Below the pieces are notes generated by a model. The model made no database searches. It was not told the DNA's origin and saw only the letters and a program-made list of their open reading frames with translations. From positions 16,389,851-16,453,850 of the forward strand of contig OZ024878.1 of NCBI GenBank assembly GCA_964017185.1: 64,000 nucleotides of DNA, read 5' to 3'. The translations under genes were made by a program, and so were the position numbers. The stretch comes from Rugalucina vietnamica. Its lineage: Eukaryota > Mollusca > Bivalvia > Lucinida > Lucinidae. Numbering within the stretch: position 1 is the stretch's first letter; every line of letters begins with the position of its first letter. Below, in pieces: positions 43,931 to 54,502 of the stretch.

Positions 43931-44615
43931 TAATTCATTTAGACTTAGCAAAATTCAAAACCATGTGTGCTTTGATGCTCTAGGATCTATATACATATAT
44001 TTAATTTCCCTTGTATTAACCTCACATTTCCATGGAGAAAATACATATACACTGCATAATAGGTAAATAAATAGTACACCTGTCACCTTTTTTTATAACG
44101 TGCATTTTTAGACCAAATTACAAACAAATCAAGTGGGTATGATGACCTAGCCTAGTAGCATCAAGAGGTCGGCGTTTTACGAAAGCGCGGATCAATATAG
44201 ATATCAAATGTGCAGATGCTCAAAAGGCTACCAAAAGCGTTTTTTAAAAAGCGTGGAATTTAATTGCTTTTACAGATATTTTTCAGATATACCTGTGCTT
44301 TGATTATATCCCGCTATCAAGACCAGAGTTATGTTAGCGAGATTCAACCATAGTTCTTCCGTTAGCCAGCATTGAATTCAACGTCTGTTGCCCCTGTACA
44401 CGTTGAATTCAACCTGTACACCTCCAAGAAATATCATCCCCTTGTGTACAGCATAATTTTTTTAACTATAACCATTGTGTAACATGCTTTTCTTTCCTTT
44501 ATTAGTGTTAGAAATTTTAAAATCCACAATGGTTAAAATAATATTCATGGATAAAATACAATTTAAAAACGCTATAAAACCATCTAAAACCTATAAAAAC
44601 ATGTTAAAATATGAC
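43931..44615. other. Intergenic, nothing recognised
   Basis: AT-rich, no repeat borders or exons seen. Confidence 0.5.
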
Positions 44616-44769
44616 TAATGCACCAGTCATTTGCAACCACGGCTCCCTCGGGGCCGGGAAATAGCGGGGATATTGACTTTTCCATTTGCAAAGCCCAGGT
44701 ATAAGCCCTGCACTGCGGGGACTTCTTTTCGGTAAAATCCCTGCAAAAAGCCCCTGCACTGCGGGGATT

Positions 44770-45090
44770 TTCCCAAAATTTCGGCCCAACTTGACCCCCC
44801 CGCAAACTGGGCCCCCTGAAAAATTTCGGCCCAACTTAACCCCCTACAAACTCGGCCCCCAATCTTTTGGCCCAACTTGACCCCCCCCCTACAAACTCAG
44901 CCCCTAACAAACTTGGCCCCTGACAAACTCAGCCCCAAAAAATTGTAGGGACTAGGGGGTCTAGTTGGGCAGACATTTTGGAGGCCGAGTGTCAGGAGGC
45001 CAAGTTTGTAGGGAGTCGAGAGCCGAGTGTCAGGGGCCGAGTTTGTAGGGGATCAAGTTTGGCAAAAATTTTGGGGGTCGAGTTGTTACT
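44770..45090. repeat. GGCCCAACTTGACCCCC / CTACAAACTCGGCCCC tandem units
   Basis: Short units such as TTTCGGCCCAACTTGACCC repeat on the left half and the inverse (GGCCGAGTTTGTAGGGG) repeats on the right half, so the block is itself a coarse inverted repeat centred near 44935. Confidence 0.75.
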
Positions 45091-45129
45091 AATATATACA
45101 GTTTGTAAAACAATTTATGTACACGCTCT

Positions 45130-45478
45130 TTAACACTGCGAAATCTCGTTCAGTCTTAATATTCTCCTCCTATGAATCTGGTCGATGAACTCTCTCGAAC
45201 AAAGTTCCAGAAACTCTATGTCCTCGAACCTGTCCATGTACACAGAACAATCCAGGGTGAGATGAGTAAGGAATTCAGGGTTCTGAAAGTCTGAACATAC
45301 GTTTACAGGAAGAACTAGCATATCTTTCAGTTTCTCAACATAAACTTTCCTTTCCTGGGTATAGGCTGAGCATTCTGATATAAAATGTTGCCGAGTTTTT
45401 GTGTATTGATTGAATGCAGCTCTATTGCCTTGTAAGGTGTGTGCCAGTGAGAATTTTGCATTTGAGTTGTGCTCTTAT
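45130..45478 (-). pseudogene. LINE C-terminal fragment
   Basis: On the minus strand an open reading of about 115 codons ends at a stop near 45133. Landmarks are TLQGNRAAFNQYTKTRQHF, ISECSAYTQERKVYVEKL and LELCSREFIDQIHRRR, as in the tail of LINE reverse transcriptase proteins where a zinc knuckle precedes a helical end. It is cut at the border of the palindromic array at 45490. Confidence 0.7.
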
Positions 45479-45489
45479 TATCAGTTTTG

Positions 45490-46397
45490 TATGGAACGCC
45501 GGTCCGTCATGCTAATTGTAAAATGCTAAATGCTAATTGTTAATTGTTAATTATAGGGCAATACTGTACTAGAGGGTGGTTGGGTAGTTATAACTAGTAA
45601 CATAATAGAATAAATAGGACTTGCTAAATGATAATTGGTAATTTAGAATTTGAAAAAAAAAGTAAATGCGAAAACTTAATTGCAGATTGCTAAATGACCC
45701 GTCATGCAAATTGTAAAATGTTAAATTTCAATTGTTGATTGTTAGTTGCATTTTTCGCCGGTCCGTCTGGCTAATTGTATAATGTTAAATGATAATTGTT
45801 TATTGCATTTTTCACCGTCATGCAAATTGTAAAATGTTAAATGTCAATTGTTAATTGCATTTTTCGCCGGTCCGTCATGTTAATTGTAAAATGCTAAATG
45901 TTAAGTGTGTATTGCATTTTTGCCGGTCCGTCATTCTAATTGTAAAATGTTAAAAGTAAAGCGTTAAATGTTAATTGTTATTAGCAAAATACATTTACGA
46001 ATTACAATGAATGACAATCTGAATTGAAATTATCATTTATATTCACATTTAACAATTAGTATGACGGACCAGCTTAAAATGCAGTCAACAATTAACATTT
46101 AACATTTAGCATTTTAAAATGCAATTAGCAATTTACAAATAGCATTTAGCATTTTACATTTAACATTTTACAATTAGCATGACAGACCAGTGAAAAATGC
46201 AATAAACAATTAACATTTAACACTTTACTTTTAACATTTTACAATTAACATGACGGACCGGCGAAAAATGCAAAAAACAATTAACATTTAACATTTTCCA
46301 TTTAACATTTTACAATTAGTAAGACGGACCGGCGAAAATGCAATTAACAATTGACATTTTACATTTTACAATTTGCATGGCGGACCGGCGTTCCATA
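45490..46397. mobile_element. Palindromic repeat array with 6-bp TSD GTTTTG
   Basis: Ends TATGGAACGCCGGTCCGTCA and GGACCGGCGTTCCATA, with GTTTTG on both sides (45484-45489 and 46398-46403). Inside, units of CGCCGGTCCGTCATGCTAAT plus AAATGTTAATTGTTAATTGC-like spacer repeat about six times leftward and then about five times in the opposite sense, turning near 46010. It is an arrayed foldback element inserted in LINE-derived sequence. Confidence 0.85.
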
Positions 46398-46403
46398 GTT
46401 TTG

Positions 46404-47000
46404 CTATTTCTTACAGTTGCCCATATAGGATGAGATTTAATGTTTTTGGCATTTTACATATTACAGCATAAAACAAAGAAAAACTGTCACTTTAGCCAAA
46501 GTCTTTCTTTTTCCTCAATAAATATGTTACTCAGTCTATTCAACTGGTCATATCAAGTTATGTTTTAAGAGTGAAACAAAAAACTGTTCAAACATTTCTA
46601 GTCAGTTATACTGTATTGTTACTCTTTATAGAATAAAAAAGATTTTATTTTACTTATGGCTGTGCTTTTCTGCCCATGTTATAATGTATGATTAAATACA
46701 ATTTGAAACAAACTTAAATACCCATGCCAGGTACCAATGAAGACAGACCAGAAGAAAAATACAAATAGAAATAACAGCGTAACATATCCCCATCAATCAG
46801 ACGTGCTGGAATGTTCTCTCCACTTGGCTACATTCAAAATTTAGCCACCCATTCTTCACTTGAGATGATGAACAGAAATTGATCGACTCAGAATATAAAG
46901 ATAGATAGCAACAGAAATTTACCTCCAAAACTGTCGAAGCCTTGCTTTTAAAAGGAAATTTTATCTCAAAGTCTCGAATCTCGTGATACTTCAAAACACG
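46404..47000. other. Interior of the TGCAC element, nothing recognised
   Basis: AT-rich until about 46980, where GC-rich CCCGGTCAAAACGCCCCGC-like sequence of the right TIR region begins. Confidence 0.4.
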
Positions 47001-47849
47001 GCCAAAATTCGGATAAAACACGGTACTGTAGACCGTTAAACCCCGGTCAAAACGCCCCGCTATTTCCCCCGCTGTTTTGGCGGGAATCAAAAGCCCGGCC
47101 TTACCACGGCACTGCCGGGACACCTCGAAGGTAAAATCCTGGTACTTTAGCCCCGCTATCCCCAGCCCCATAGGGGCCGTGGTTGCAAATGACTAGTGCA
47201 TAATATAACAGGCGTACCTGCCGAAAGCCAACGTGAAGTGAACATAGGTTACTTGAGTGATTATCAGCTAATTACCATCCGCGCATTTGATACTCCTATT
47301 CTCGCACTTTTCAAACATCATGGTATGGTTTTAGCACTTTTGATATACAGCCCAAGAGGTTTGGGGATTCAAACCCCACTGGCATCAAGTTGTGTCACTG
47401 AGCAAGACGCATCAAGTACCAGTTTACACAGGAGGCAGCGGCTACATCCTGGGAAAAGTGAAAAATTGCCATGGAGATGTTAGTTAAACCACATAACAAA
47501 CAAACAGAAAATGGATTATTACACCACAACTCACACAGAATATAAGCCAGCAAAATCTAGTTTTAGAAGTATAGTTCAAATGGACACTACATGTTTATTA
47601 CAATATTCTAAAGATTTGCTGCCTCAGCCTTTATAGAATTGGTAGATTTTATTCATAGCTTACAATTACAACTATTGTTTAGGGTTAATGGTCTTGCTCC
47701 TATGGGTAAAACAGGATTACTTTTTAGCCTGGACATTTTCATTTCTTTACTTGGAGCACATACTTTATGCCAATTATTGACATCTGTGAAAGAGGAAGAA
47801 TATTTTTCATGGGACCTTTGCTTAGAAGCCAATTTAATGTGCCTGGTTA

Positions 47850-49622
47850 TTAGCTCACCTGAGCCAAAGGCTCACAGGTGAGCTTATAGTATACCCATGC
47901 TCCGGCATCCGTCCGTCTGTCGTCATCCGTCGTTCATATTTTCAAAGATCTTCTCCTCTGAAACCGCTTGGCCAATCAAAGCCAAACTTCATGTGGAGCA
48001 TCCTTTCGGAATGGGGAACAAAATTTGTATAAATGGTCCAGGTCACATGACCAAGATTGCCGCAATGGCTATAAATAGCAAAAACCTTTAAAAAAATCTT
48101 CTTCTCCAGAACCAGAAGGCTTATGATTTTGAAACTTTGCATGAAGCATCAGTCAGTGAAGCTCTACAAAGTTTATATAAATCATGACCCTGGGATGACC
48201 TTGACCTTTTTTACAGCAAGGTCAACTTAGGTCGTCCATGCATTTGAATGGGAAAAAATAGGAAAATGTAATTAAATGGCAGAAAACTTGCTAGGAATGA
48301 GCAAATGGACAGAAGATTTATGTTTCTGAAAATATTTTGGGCCCTGGGGGTTGTCTGCCCCTGCCCCGGGGCTATATACATGTATATGACCATAATATTC
48401 AAACATCTTCTCTGACACCACTAGGCCAATCAAAGCCAAACTTTATGTGGAGCATCCTTAGGAAGAGGGAATGAAAGTTTGTATACATGGTCAAGGTCAC
48501 ATGACCAAGATGGCCACCATGGCTATAAATAGGAAAAATGTTTAAAAATCTTCTTCTTCAGAATCAGAAGGCCTATGATTTTGAAACTTGGCATGAAGCA
48601 TCCGGCAATGGTGCTTTACAAAGTTTTGTATAAATCATGACCCTGGGATGACCTTGACCTCTTTTACGGCAAGGTCAACTTAGGTCCCCCATGCATTTGA
48701 CTGGGAAAAATAGGAAAATGTCATGTGATGGCAGAAAACTTGCTAGGAATGAGCAAATGGACAGAAGATTTATGTTTATGAATATATTTTAGGTCCAGGG
48801 GTTGTCTGCCCCTGCCCCGGAGCTATATACATGTAGATGACCATAATATTCAAACAGCTTCTCCTCAGAAATCGCTTAGCCAATCAAGGCCAAACTTTAT
48901 GTGGAGCATCCTTAGCAAGACGGAATAAAAGTCAAGGGCATATGACCAAGATGGCTGCCATGGCAATAAATAGCAAAAATCTTCAGAAATCTTCTTCTTC
49001 AAAGCCAGAAGGCCTATGATTTTGAAACTTGGCATAAACAGGGGTGATAACAGGCAGTGAATCCAAATCAGGAAAACTCAGTGGTCCAGGCCTTCAGAAC
49101 ACACCAAACCGCCTTCTATCCAAGTAATCTCCTTGGATTTGTGTTGTTTTAAGTCTACAGTTGAAAGTAAGACTAAACACCCAGGAATTGGCCATTTATT
49201 TTATAATCCCAACCCAGACACTAAGCAGGAACAGAGTCCAGAATCAGGAATTAATTCCTGATAAATCAGGAACTTTATCACCCCTGCATGAAGCATCAAG
49301 GAATGGAGGTCTACAAAATTTATATAAATCATGACACTGGGATGACCTTGACCTATTTCACGGCAAGGTCAACTTAGGTCGCCCATGCATTGGAATGGAG
49401 AAAATTGTTAAAAAATGTCATTTGAAGGACAAAACTTGCAGTTAATTGGCAAATGAACTGAATGTTTGTGATTTGAAAAAGACATTGACTCCAGGGGTTA
49501 TTCTGACCCTGCCCTTGGGTTATATACTTGCATTGTACCATTCTAGTCTAAAACAAGTTTATTGGTACATGTGTATATCACAGGTCTCAGGTGAGCGTTC
49601 ACATGACCATTGGTCCTCTGGT
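47850..49622 (-). mobile_element. Composite Helitron-like array B (GACCTTGACC repeats)
   Basis: The inverse orientation of array A: TTAGCTCACCTGAGCCAAAG with its hairpin at 47850, and TGACCATTGGTCCTCTGGTT at 49622. About three to four units of ~440 bp with CAAGGTCAACTTAGG, TGACCTTGACC and CTTCTTCTCCAGAACCAGAAGG. A 248-bp TIR insert lies at 49039..49286. Confidence 0.65.
49039..49286. mobile_element. TIR MITE, CAGGGGTGATAA ends, 6-bp TSD
   Basis: Ends CAGGGGTGATAACAGG and CTTTATCACCCCTG, flanked by CATAAA and CATGAA, a 6-bp TSD with one mismatch. The neighbouring unit (GGCATGAAGCATC) shows the empty site. Confidence 0.85.
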
Positions 49623-49734
49623 TAAATAATGTTTTGTCATGTGGAATAATATTTTTTATGTCAACATAATTTGTTTTTCTTTAAACCTGTGTACATGACT
49701 ATATTCCATCAATGTAGTAGATAATATTGCATAA

Positions 49735-49938
49735 AGGGAGCATATTGGCTCAGTCCTACAGCACTAGACACCGAAGCTAGAGATCAGGGACTGTTTTCTT
49801 GAGCAAGACACTTTTCTTCAACGGAGAAGGCAATTATAGGCATGCCTACGCCTAATCCAAGTCACATATATATTCCCCAATGTTATCATGTAAACACTTG
49901 TAACTATGTATGTAAATATGTTGACTAAAATTTCGGAA

Positions 49939-49969
<31 letters not shown>

Positions 49970-49972
49970 ACT
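49735..49972 (+). mobile_element. SINE with GAGCAAGACAC body and (AATA)n tail
   Basis: TCTTGAGCAAGACACTTTTC and later AAAATTTCGG, then (AATA)n at 49939-49970. The head is diverged and a tRNA origin is only weakly visible. Confidence 0.6.
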
Positions 49973-50264
49973 TTTCTTCAACCAGTGAATTCAGCATCCA
50001 GGAAGCAGAAGCCGTGTCTTGTCATAACTGAAGTACATGTATCTAGAAAGATTATCATCATCAAATATTAGTTAAAATGTCATATTAAGTTTGGGGCACT
50101 GCTTTATAGTGACTTGATTAGACAATTTATACTTGACTGGTTGGTTGCTAGTCTCCAAAAATGTTTTCTGATTCTTTCATTGAACCCCTACCACATCATT
50201 TCAGACTTGCTGAATAAGTCACCATGTTCTCCCCGATAAACAGCAATATTTGGAATGGTAATAG

Positions 50265-50370
50265 TAAGCCATTTGGTTGGTTGATTTGGGGTTTAACATC
50301 CCACCAACAGCTAAGGTCATATGGAGAAGGGACCTCAGTTTATAGTCTCATCCGACAGACTGGAGAAATG
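50265..50370 (+). repeat. TTGGTTGGTTGATTTGGGGTTTAAC-type dispersed repeat
   Basis: CCACCAACAGCTAAGGTCATATGGAGAAGG with CAGTTTATAGTCTCATCCGA resembles sequence at 61285..61350 and 63820..63900. Family unknown to me. Confidence 0.5.
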
Positions 50371-52224
50371 ATAGCAGTGATAAGAAAATTGTGCAGTCGG
50401 AAAGAAATTACAACTCCGAAAATCCAGGTGGGAAAAATCTGTATCTACAATCAGGTACTAATACACAGAATATTTTGTAAGTCAAGTGAATAAAAATTTA
50501 AACTGAGATCCTTTAAGAGAAGCGAGCAAATTGATGAGAAAGGGGATGGGCCATACCGCGGTTTCGACTATTAAAGTCTCGTCAGTGACCCTTTAGATTT
50601 GGCAACATGGAGCCAAAGAAAATTACTGAAATTTTGCAACTTTCAACAGGGTAGTCGATACAAAGACTAATATCTTAAACATTGGTTAGAAAATGAATCT
50701 TGACCGATAATAAGTTTCTGATTTCTCAGAATATACTCACTGATCTCAAAGGACCAAAATGAAAATATAACCTGCACTATGGGCACTCAGTAACCCGGAC
50801 TTATAATAAATATATGAAAACCTAAATACGATGCAAACAGCACAAAAATTCAAAACCAAAACATAAATCAATTAGAACCAAAACAGAAGTATCGCTTTTG
50901 AATGAACTGTAGTATCAAATTACTGGTGGCTTAAATCGATTTTACAGGTGCCTAACCTCATCCTCCGCATTCAGGGTTCGACACTACAGGGAATCCGGGA
51001 CTCCCAAATTCTAATGCTGGACTCCTTGTTTATACTTGTAGGCAGTCCGACAGACTTCTTGATATGACACCAGATTTATTGTCTTGTCATTTTCTGTAGA
51101 TTCTAAATGTCACTAAACTTAATATAGCTTTCAAAACACTGATTTGCTTGTACATGCGTATTTTTCTACCACACAGTTTACTGCATTTAGAAAGACAGAA
51201 ATGTATTGGCATGAAGAGAAATCCAACGATTGGATTTCACACATGATATAAACAAAGTGCATTTTAAAAAAAGATAATTTTCTAATGAAGGTACTATGCT
51301 CACCGGCAAAAGTTAAATCACATTTGGACAGTTAGCTTCAAAACCCCTCAATAGTTTGGGATTAAAATTACTAGTCATAAAACTGTGAATAAAATCTAAC
51401 ATTTCCAACGAAAAATATTTAAATATCGCATGTGGTTTTGCCATAGTGCATACACCAATTTTCGTTCTTATTTTAAATGCAAGGGAGGTAATCTAAAAAT
51501 AATATTTGACCTGTTATTTCCCGAGATTGTAGCTGAATTTTGAAAAGATTTTTTCAGATTTTTGTCACTGGAAACAACTTCTATCAGAAGGCGCTAATAA
51601 TCAAAGAGCCTATTTGATCATTTATTTGGTAATTACAATAATGGTGTTTTACGAAAAAGGCCAATAACTCGGTCAAAATTGACAACTGAGGGAGTTACTT
51701 TCCAGAATTAGAAAGATACTGACTTTGCGAATTCAATAAAGGAGAACATTTAAGGCAAGCGGATAAGCATTACAGTAATTGGGCTGGTAGTTACTGACTA
51801 AACTTTTTCCTCCGAGTATATTTAGAAGTACATACTACAGAGTATCCCTGAGGCATATGCATCCTAAGTCAGATTAGTAAAGACTTCAAACAAAAGGCTA
51901 AAATTGATGCATGACTAGGATTTGTACAATTATACAAATTGTGTAAATACATGTAGTTACGTTGTAGAAGTAGTCACTCCAAGTCATTTCAGCTTCCATC
52001 TGCTATGGTATAGCGGCCTATAAATGTAGTTTCTCTCCCTATCAGGGACTGGAGGTTAGTTTTCTACTGCTGAAATTTCAGATGATTGTGTGTCCAAGTT
52101 TGCTTCACTCTTGTGTTCTAGGGACTAATTTTTCCCCCATCCGAACCCCTGGTAAAATAATGTCATTTGGCAAGTCACCAGTAAACTATTCAGATTGAAG
52201 TGTGTCTGTGTATTGTATTTAAGG

Positions 52225-52368
52225 ATTGAAATTCAGATTTTAGCTTTCACTGGATGATGAAAAACATTAGGCTGTTTTAATGTCTGTGAAGCCCGAAGGG
52301 CTTCTCGGAGACATTAAAACAGCTAATGTTTTTCATCATCCAGTGAAAGCTAAAATCTGAATTTCAAT
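52225..52368. repeat. Near-perfect 144-bp palindrome
   Basis: The left arm starts ATTGAAATTCAGATTTTAGC and the right arm ends GCTAAAATCTGAATTTCAAT, meeting at AAGCCCGAAGGGCTT. Only a few mismatches are visible in about 70-bp arms. It is a DNA hairpin or cruciform candidate. Confidence 0.95.
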
Positions 52369-52487
52369 ACATATATTTACATTTTATATTATCAATCAAG
52401 TATCAGATTTTTAATTGCACATATCACCGCAAATTTTCATGTTATTTGACATTAAATTCGACTTAACGTAATTTTGGAACAGCCAAA

Positions 52488-52617
52488 ACGTCAAATTTTC
52501 GCGCCTAACGTCATGGCGATACGCGACCAACGTCACCACAACAAGAGTAAACAAACAACGTCACTGGATGGGTTTTGACGTCGCCCCGCCCATAGGCGTG
52601 GCATCTAGATCACGTGA
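52488..52617. promoter_or_regulatory. Cluster of ACGTCA (CRE half-site) motifs
   Basis: ACGTCA at 52488, 52508, 52530 and 52558 and GACGTC at 52577, then CACGTG at 52612. CREB/ATF proteins bind such sites. No gene start is seen nearby, so it may belong to the TIR element. Confidence 0.35.
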
Positions 52618-53315
52618 CTTAATGTTTTTCATTGGGAAATGAAGAACATCAAGAAAGATACTTTCATCTAGGGCGATTGCAATAAAAAATGTAAATATAA
52701 CGAATTGTAAATATAAGCTATTAACATTTTTTCATGATTCAAGTTTGGACTCCTAAATTTGTGTTCGGACTCCTTGATTTCTGAAGTTAGGAGTCCGATG
52801 GACTCCTCAAAGACTCCTTAATCAAAAAAGTTAGTGTCTAACTCTGGCATTCATGTAGTTTAGCTGTTCGATCCTCATGGTGGATCTCTAACTTGTCCAT
52901 GAATCTTCACGGAAACTTGAACAATAACAAATAACTGAAAAATAATTTGAATTTTTTTATTTCCTTTGAAAAAAAAATAAAAAAAAATCAGGTTTTGACA
53001 TCTTTAACAACAAAATATAACAATAAACAACAAAAGAAGCAATTTTTTACAGCAAAATAAGAACTAAAAGGTTTTGATTTTAACATCTTTCGATATGGCT
53101 GTGTCACACCTTTTACAACTGATAAACTTGCATAGTTATCATTCATCTCCTTCAGTGACTCAAATTTCCACTTTCTTTGAAATTGTGCAAAAATGGGTCA
53201 AATATTATGTTGTACATTGTATCTCAATTATATTTTACTGCCAGATCCTAACAGCAGCCTAATGAGGGTGAAGGTGGTTGCTACTGTAGAACAATGGCTA
53301 TTTTCAAAGCAATTT

Positions 53316-53547
53316 TAGCCGCTGCATTAGAAAACTAACAATCTGCATATGCAAAACCAAAGGTGCAGATCAGCTGTGCAGTAACTGCACAGCTGATCAG
53401 TGCCTTTGTTTTTACTTCAAGGATAGTACAATCCCTCTTCTTCTTAAATCCAGAATTTCAAGCTTCTAGCCTTCTTCTGTGACTGTACAGACCGGTTTGT
53501 GTTCAACCTGCACGGAAACTAAAATTGTTGATTTTTTCATAAGGCTA
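53316..53547 (+). mobile_element. Hairpin MITE copy H
   Basis: TTAGCCGCTGCATTAGAAAAC to AAGGCTA. The core palindrome is of the TGTGCAGT/ACTGCACA type. Confidence 0.85.
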
Positions 53548-53777
53548 ATTCTGGTGTTGAAAATACTAAATCAGAGAGTTCAATTATGAAAAAGATGTCA
53601 AATGTGCGTTTAACAGGTAGCATATTCAATGTACATATTTTATATCAATTAGCACAAAGTCAATAAAAGAATTAACAAATATTGTATATACACAGTGGTT
53701 TCAATGCAATCGATATAGCACCCTTCGGTACCTCACATAAGATTTACAATCTGCTATTGAGCTCGTAGCAAAGTACA

Positions 53778-54013
53778 TGAGCCGCTTCAAAAGAAAACCG
53801 GATTTTTGCCAATGGGAAAACAAAGGCATAGATCAGCCTTACAGTAACTGTGAAGCTGATTATCTCCTTTGTTTTTGCTACATCGATAGTGCAATTCCTC
53901 TTCTTTCTAAATCCAAAATTTCTAGCCTCTAGCCATCTTCTTTAGGTGCACAGGCCGACTTGTGTCGGGCCTGGTCCGAAACCACATTGTTGGTTTTCTC
54001 ATGACTCAACTCA
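53778..54013 (+). mobile_element. Hairpin MITE copy I, diverged
   Basis: TGAGCCGCTTCAAAAGAAAAC to ATGACTCAACTCA. The core palindrome (GATCAGCCTTACAGTAACTGTGAAGCTGAT) carries mismatches. Confidence 0.85.
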
Positions 54014-54502
54014 GTTACATATGATGTGATCAAAATTAAACATAGCACAAAGATGAACACAAACAATAACAAAGATTGCTAGAAAAAAATTGAACTGAAC
54101 ACATTTAGACAAGAAATTATGGTTGAGAATTTATTAGTAACATTATGAGGATAATAACAGGGGGACCCATATAAGAATAGTATTCCGAAATCTATGGTGA
54201 AAACAGAAATACACAAGAGCATTGTTGAACACAACTGGTGAATAGTGAATACTGGTTGTTATTTGAGTTTTAGGCAAGAAAACCTGTTAGAAAGTTTTTT
54301 TCACCATTAGAAAAACAAACACACTTTGATACATAAAACAGACATGGCAGTCAATTGAAACCGCACCCCACTCAGCCCTAGGGAAGGATAGGTTTCCACT
54401 CGTACAGTCTCCACAGTGCAGGAGAAATACCCATGTTTTGTGTGTCACATAGATGAAAAGAGCAGTATAATGTAAACATAGCAGAATATGGTTGAAAAAC
54501 AA

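Larger units (their letters stand above)
44619..47200. mobile_element. Large TGCAC-ended TIR element, TSD TAA (PIF/Harbinger-like)
   Basis: Ends TGCACCAGTCATTTGCAACC and GGTTGCAAATGACTAGTGCA are inverted repeats running on into CGGCCCC-type and AGCGGGG sequence. TAA flanks both sides. A 309-bp member of the same family is at 59922..60230. No transposase is recognised. The interior is composite: GC-rich tandem repeats (44770-45090), a LINE fragment and a palindromic array. Confidence 0.75.
50972..52846. mobile_element. TIR element, CAGGGTTCGACACTA ends, 5-bp TSD GCATT
   Basis: Ends CAGGGTTCGACACTA and TAGTGTCTAACTCTG. GCATT flanks both sides (50967-50971 and 52847-52851). GGACTCC subterminal repeats occur in both end regions (50998-51060; 52745-52825). 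The interior contains a near-perfect 144-bp palindrome and a cluster of ACGTCA sites. hAT-like by its ends; no transposase. Confidence 0.8.
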
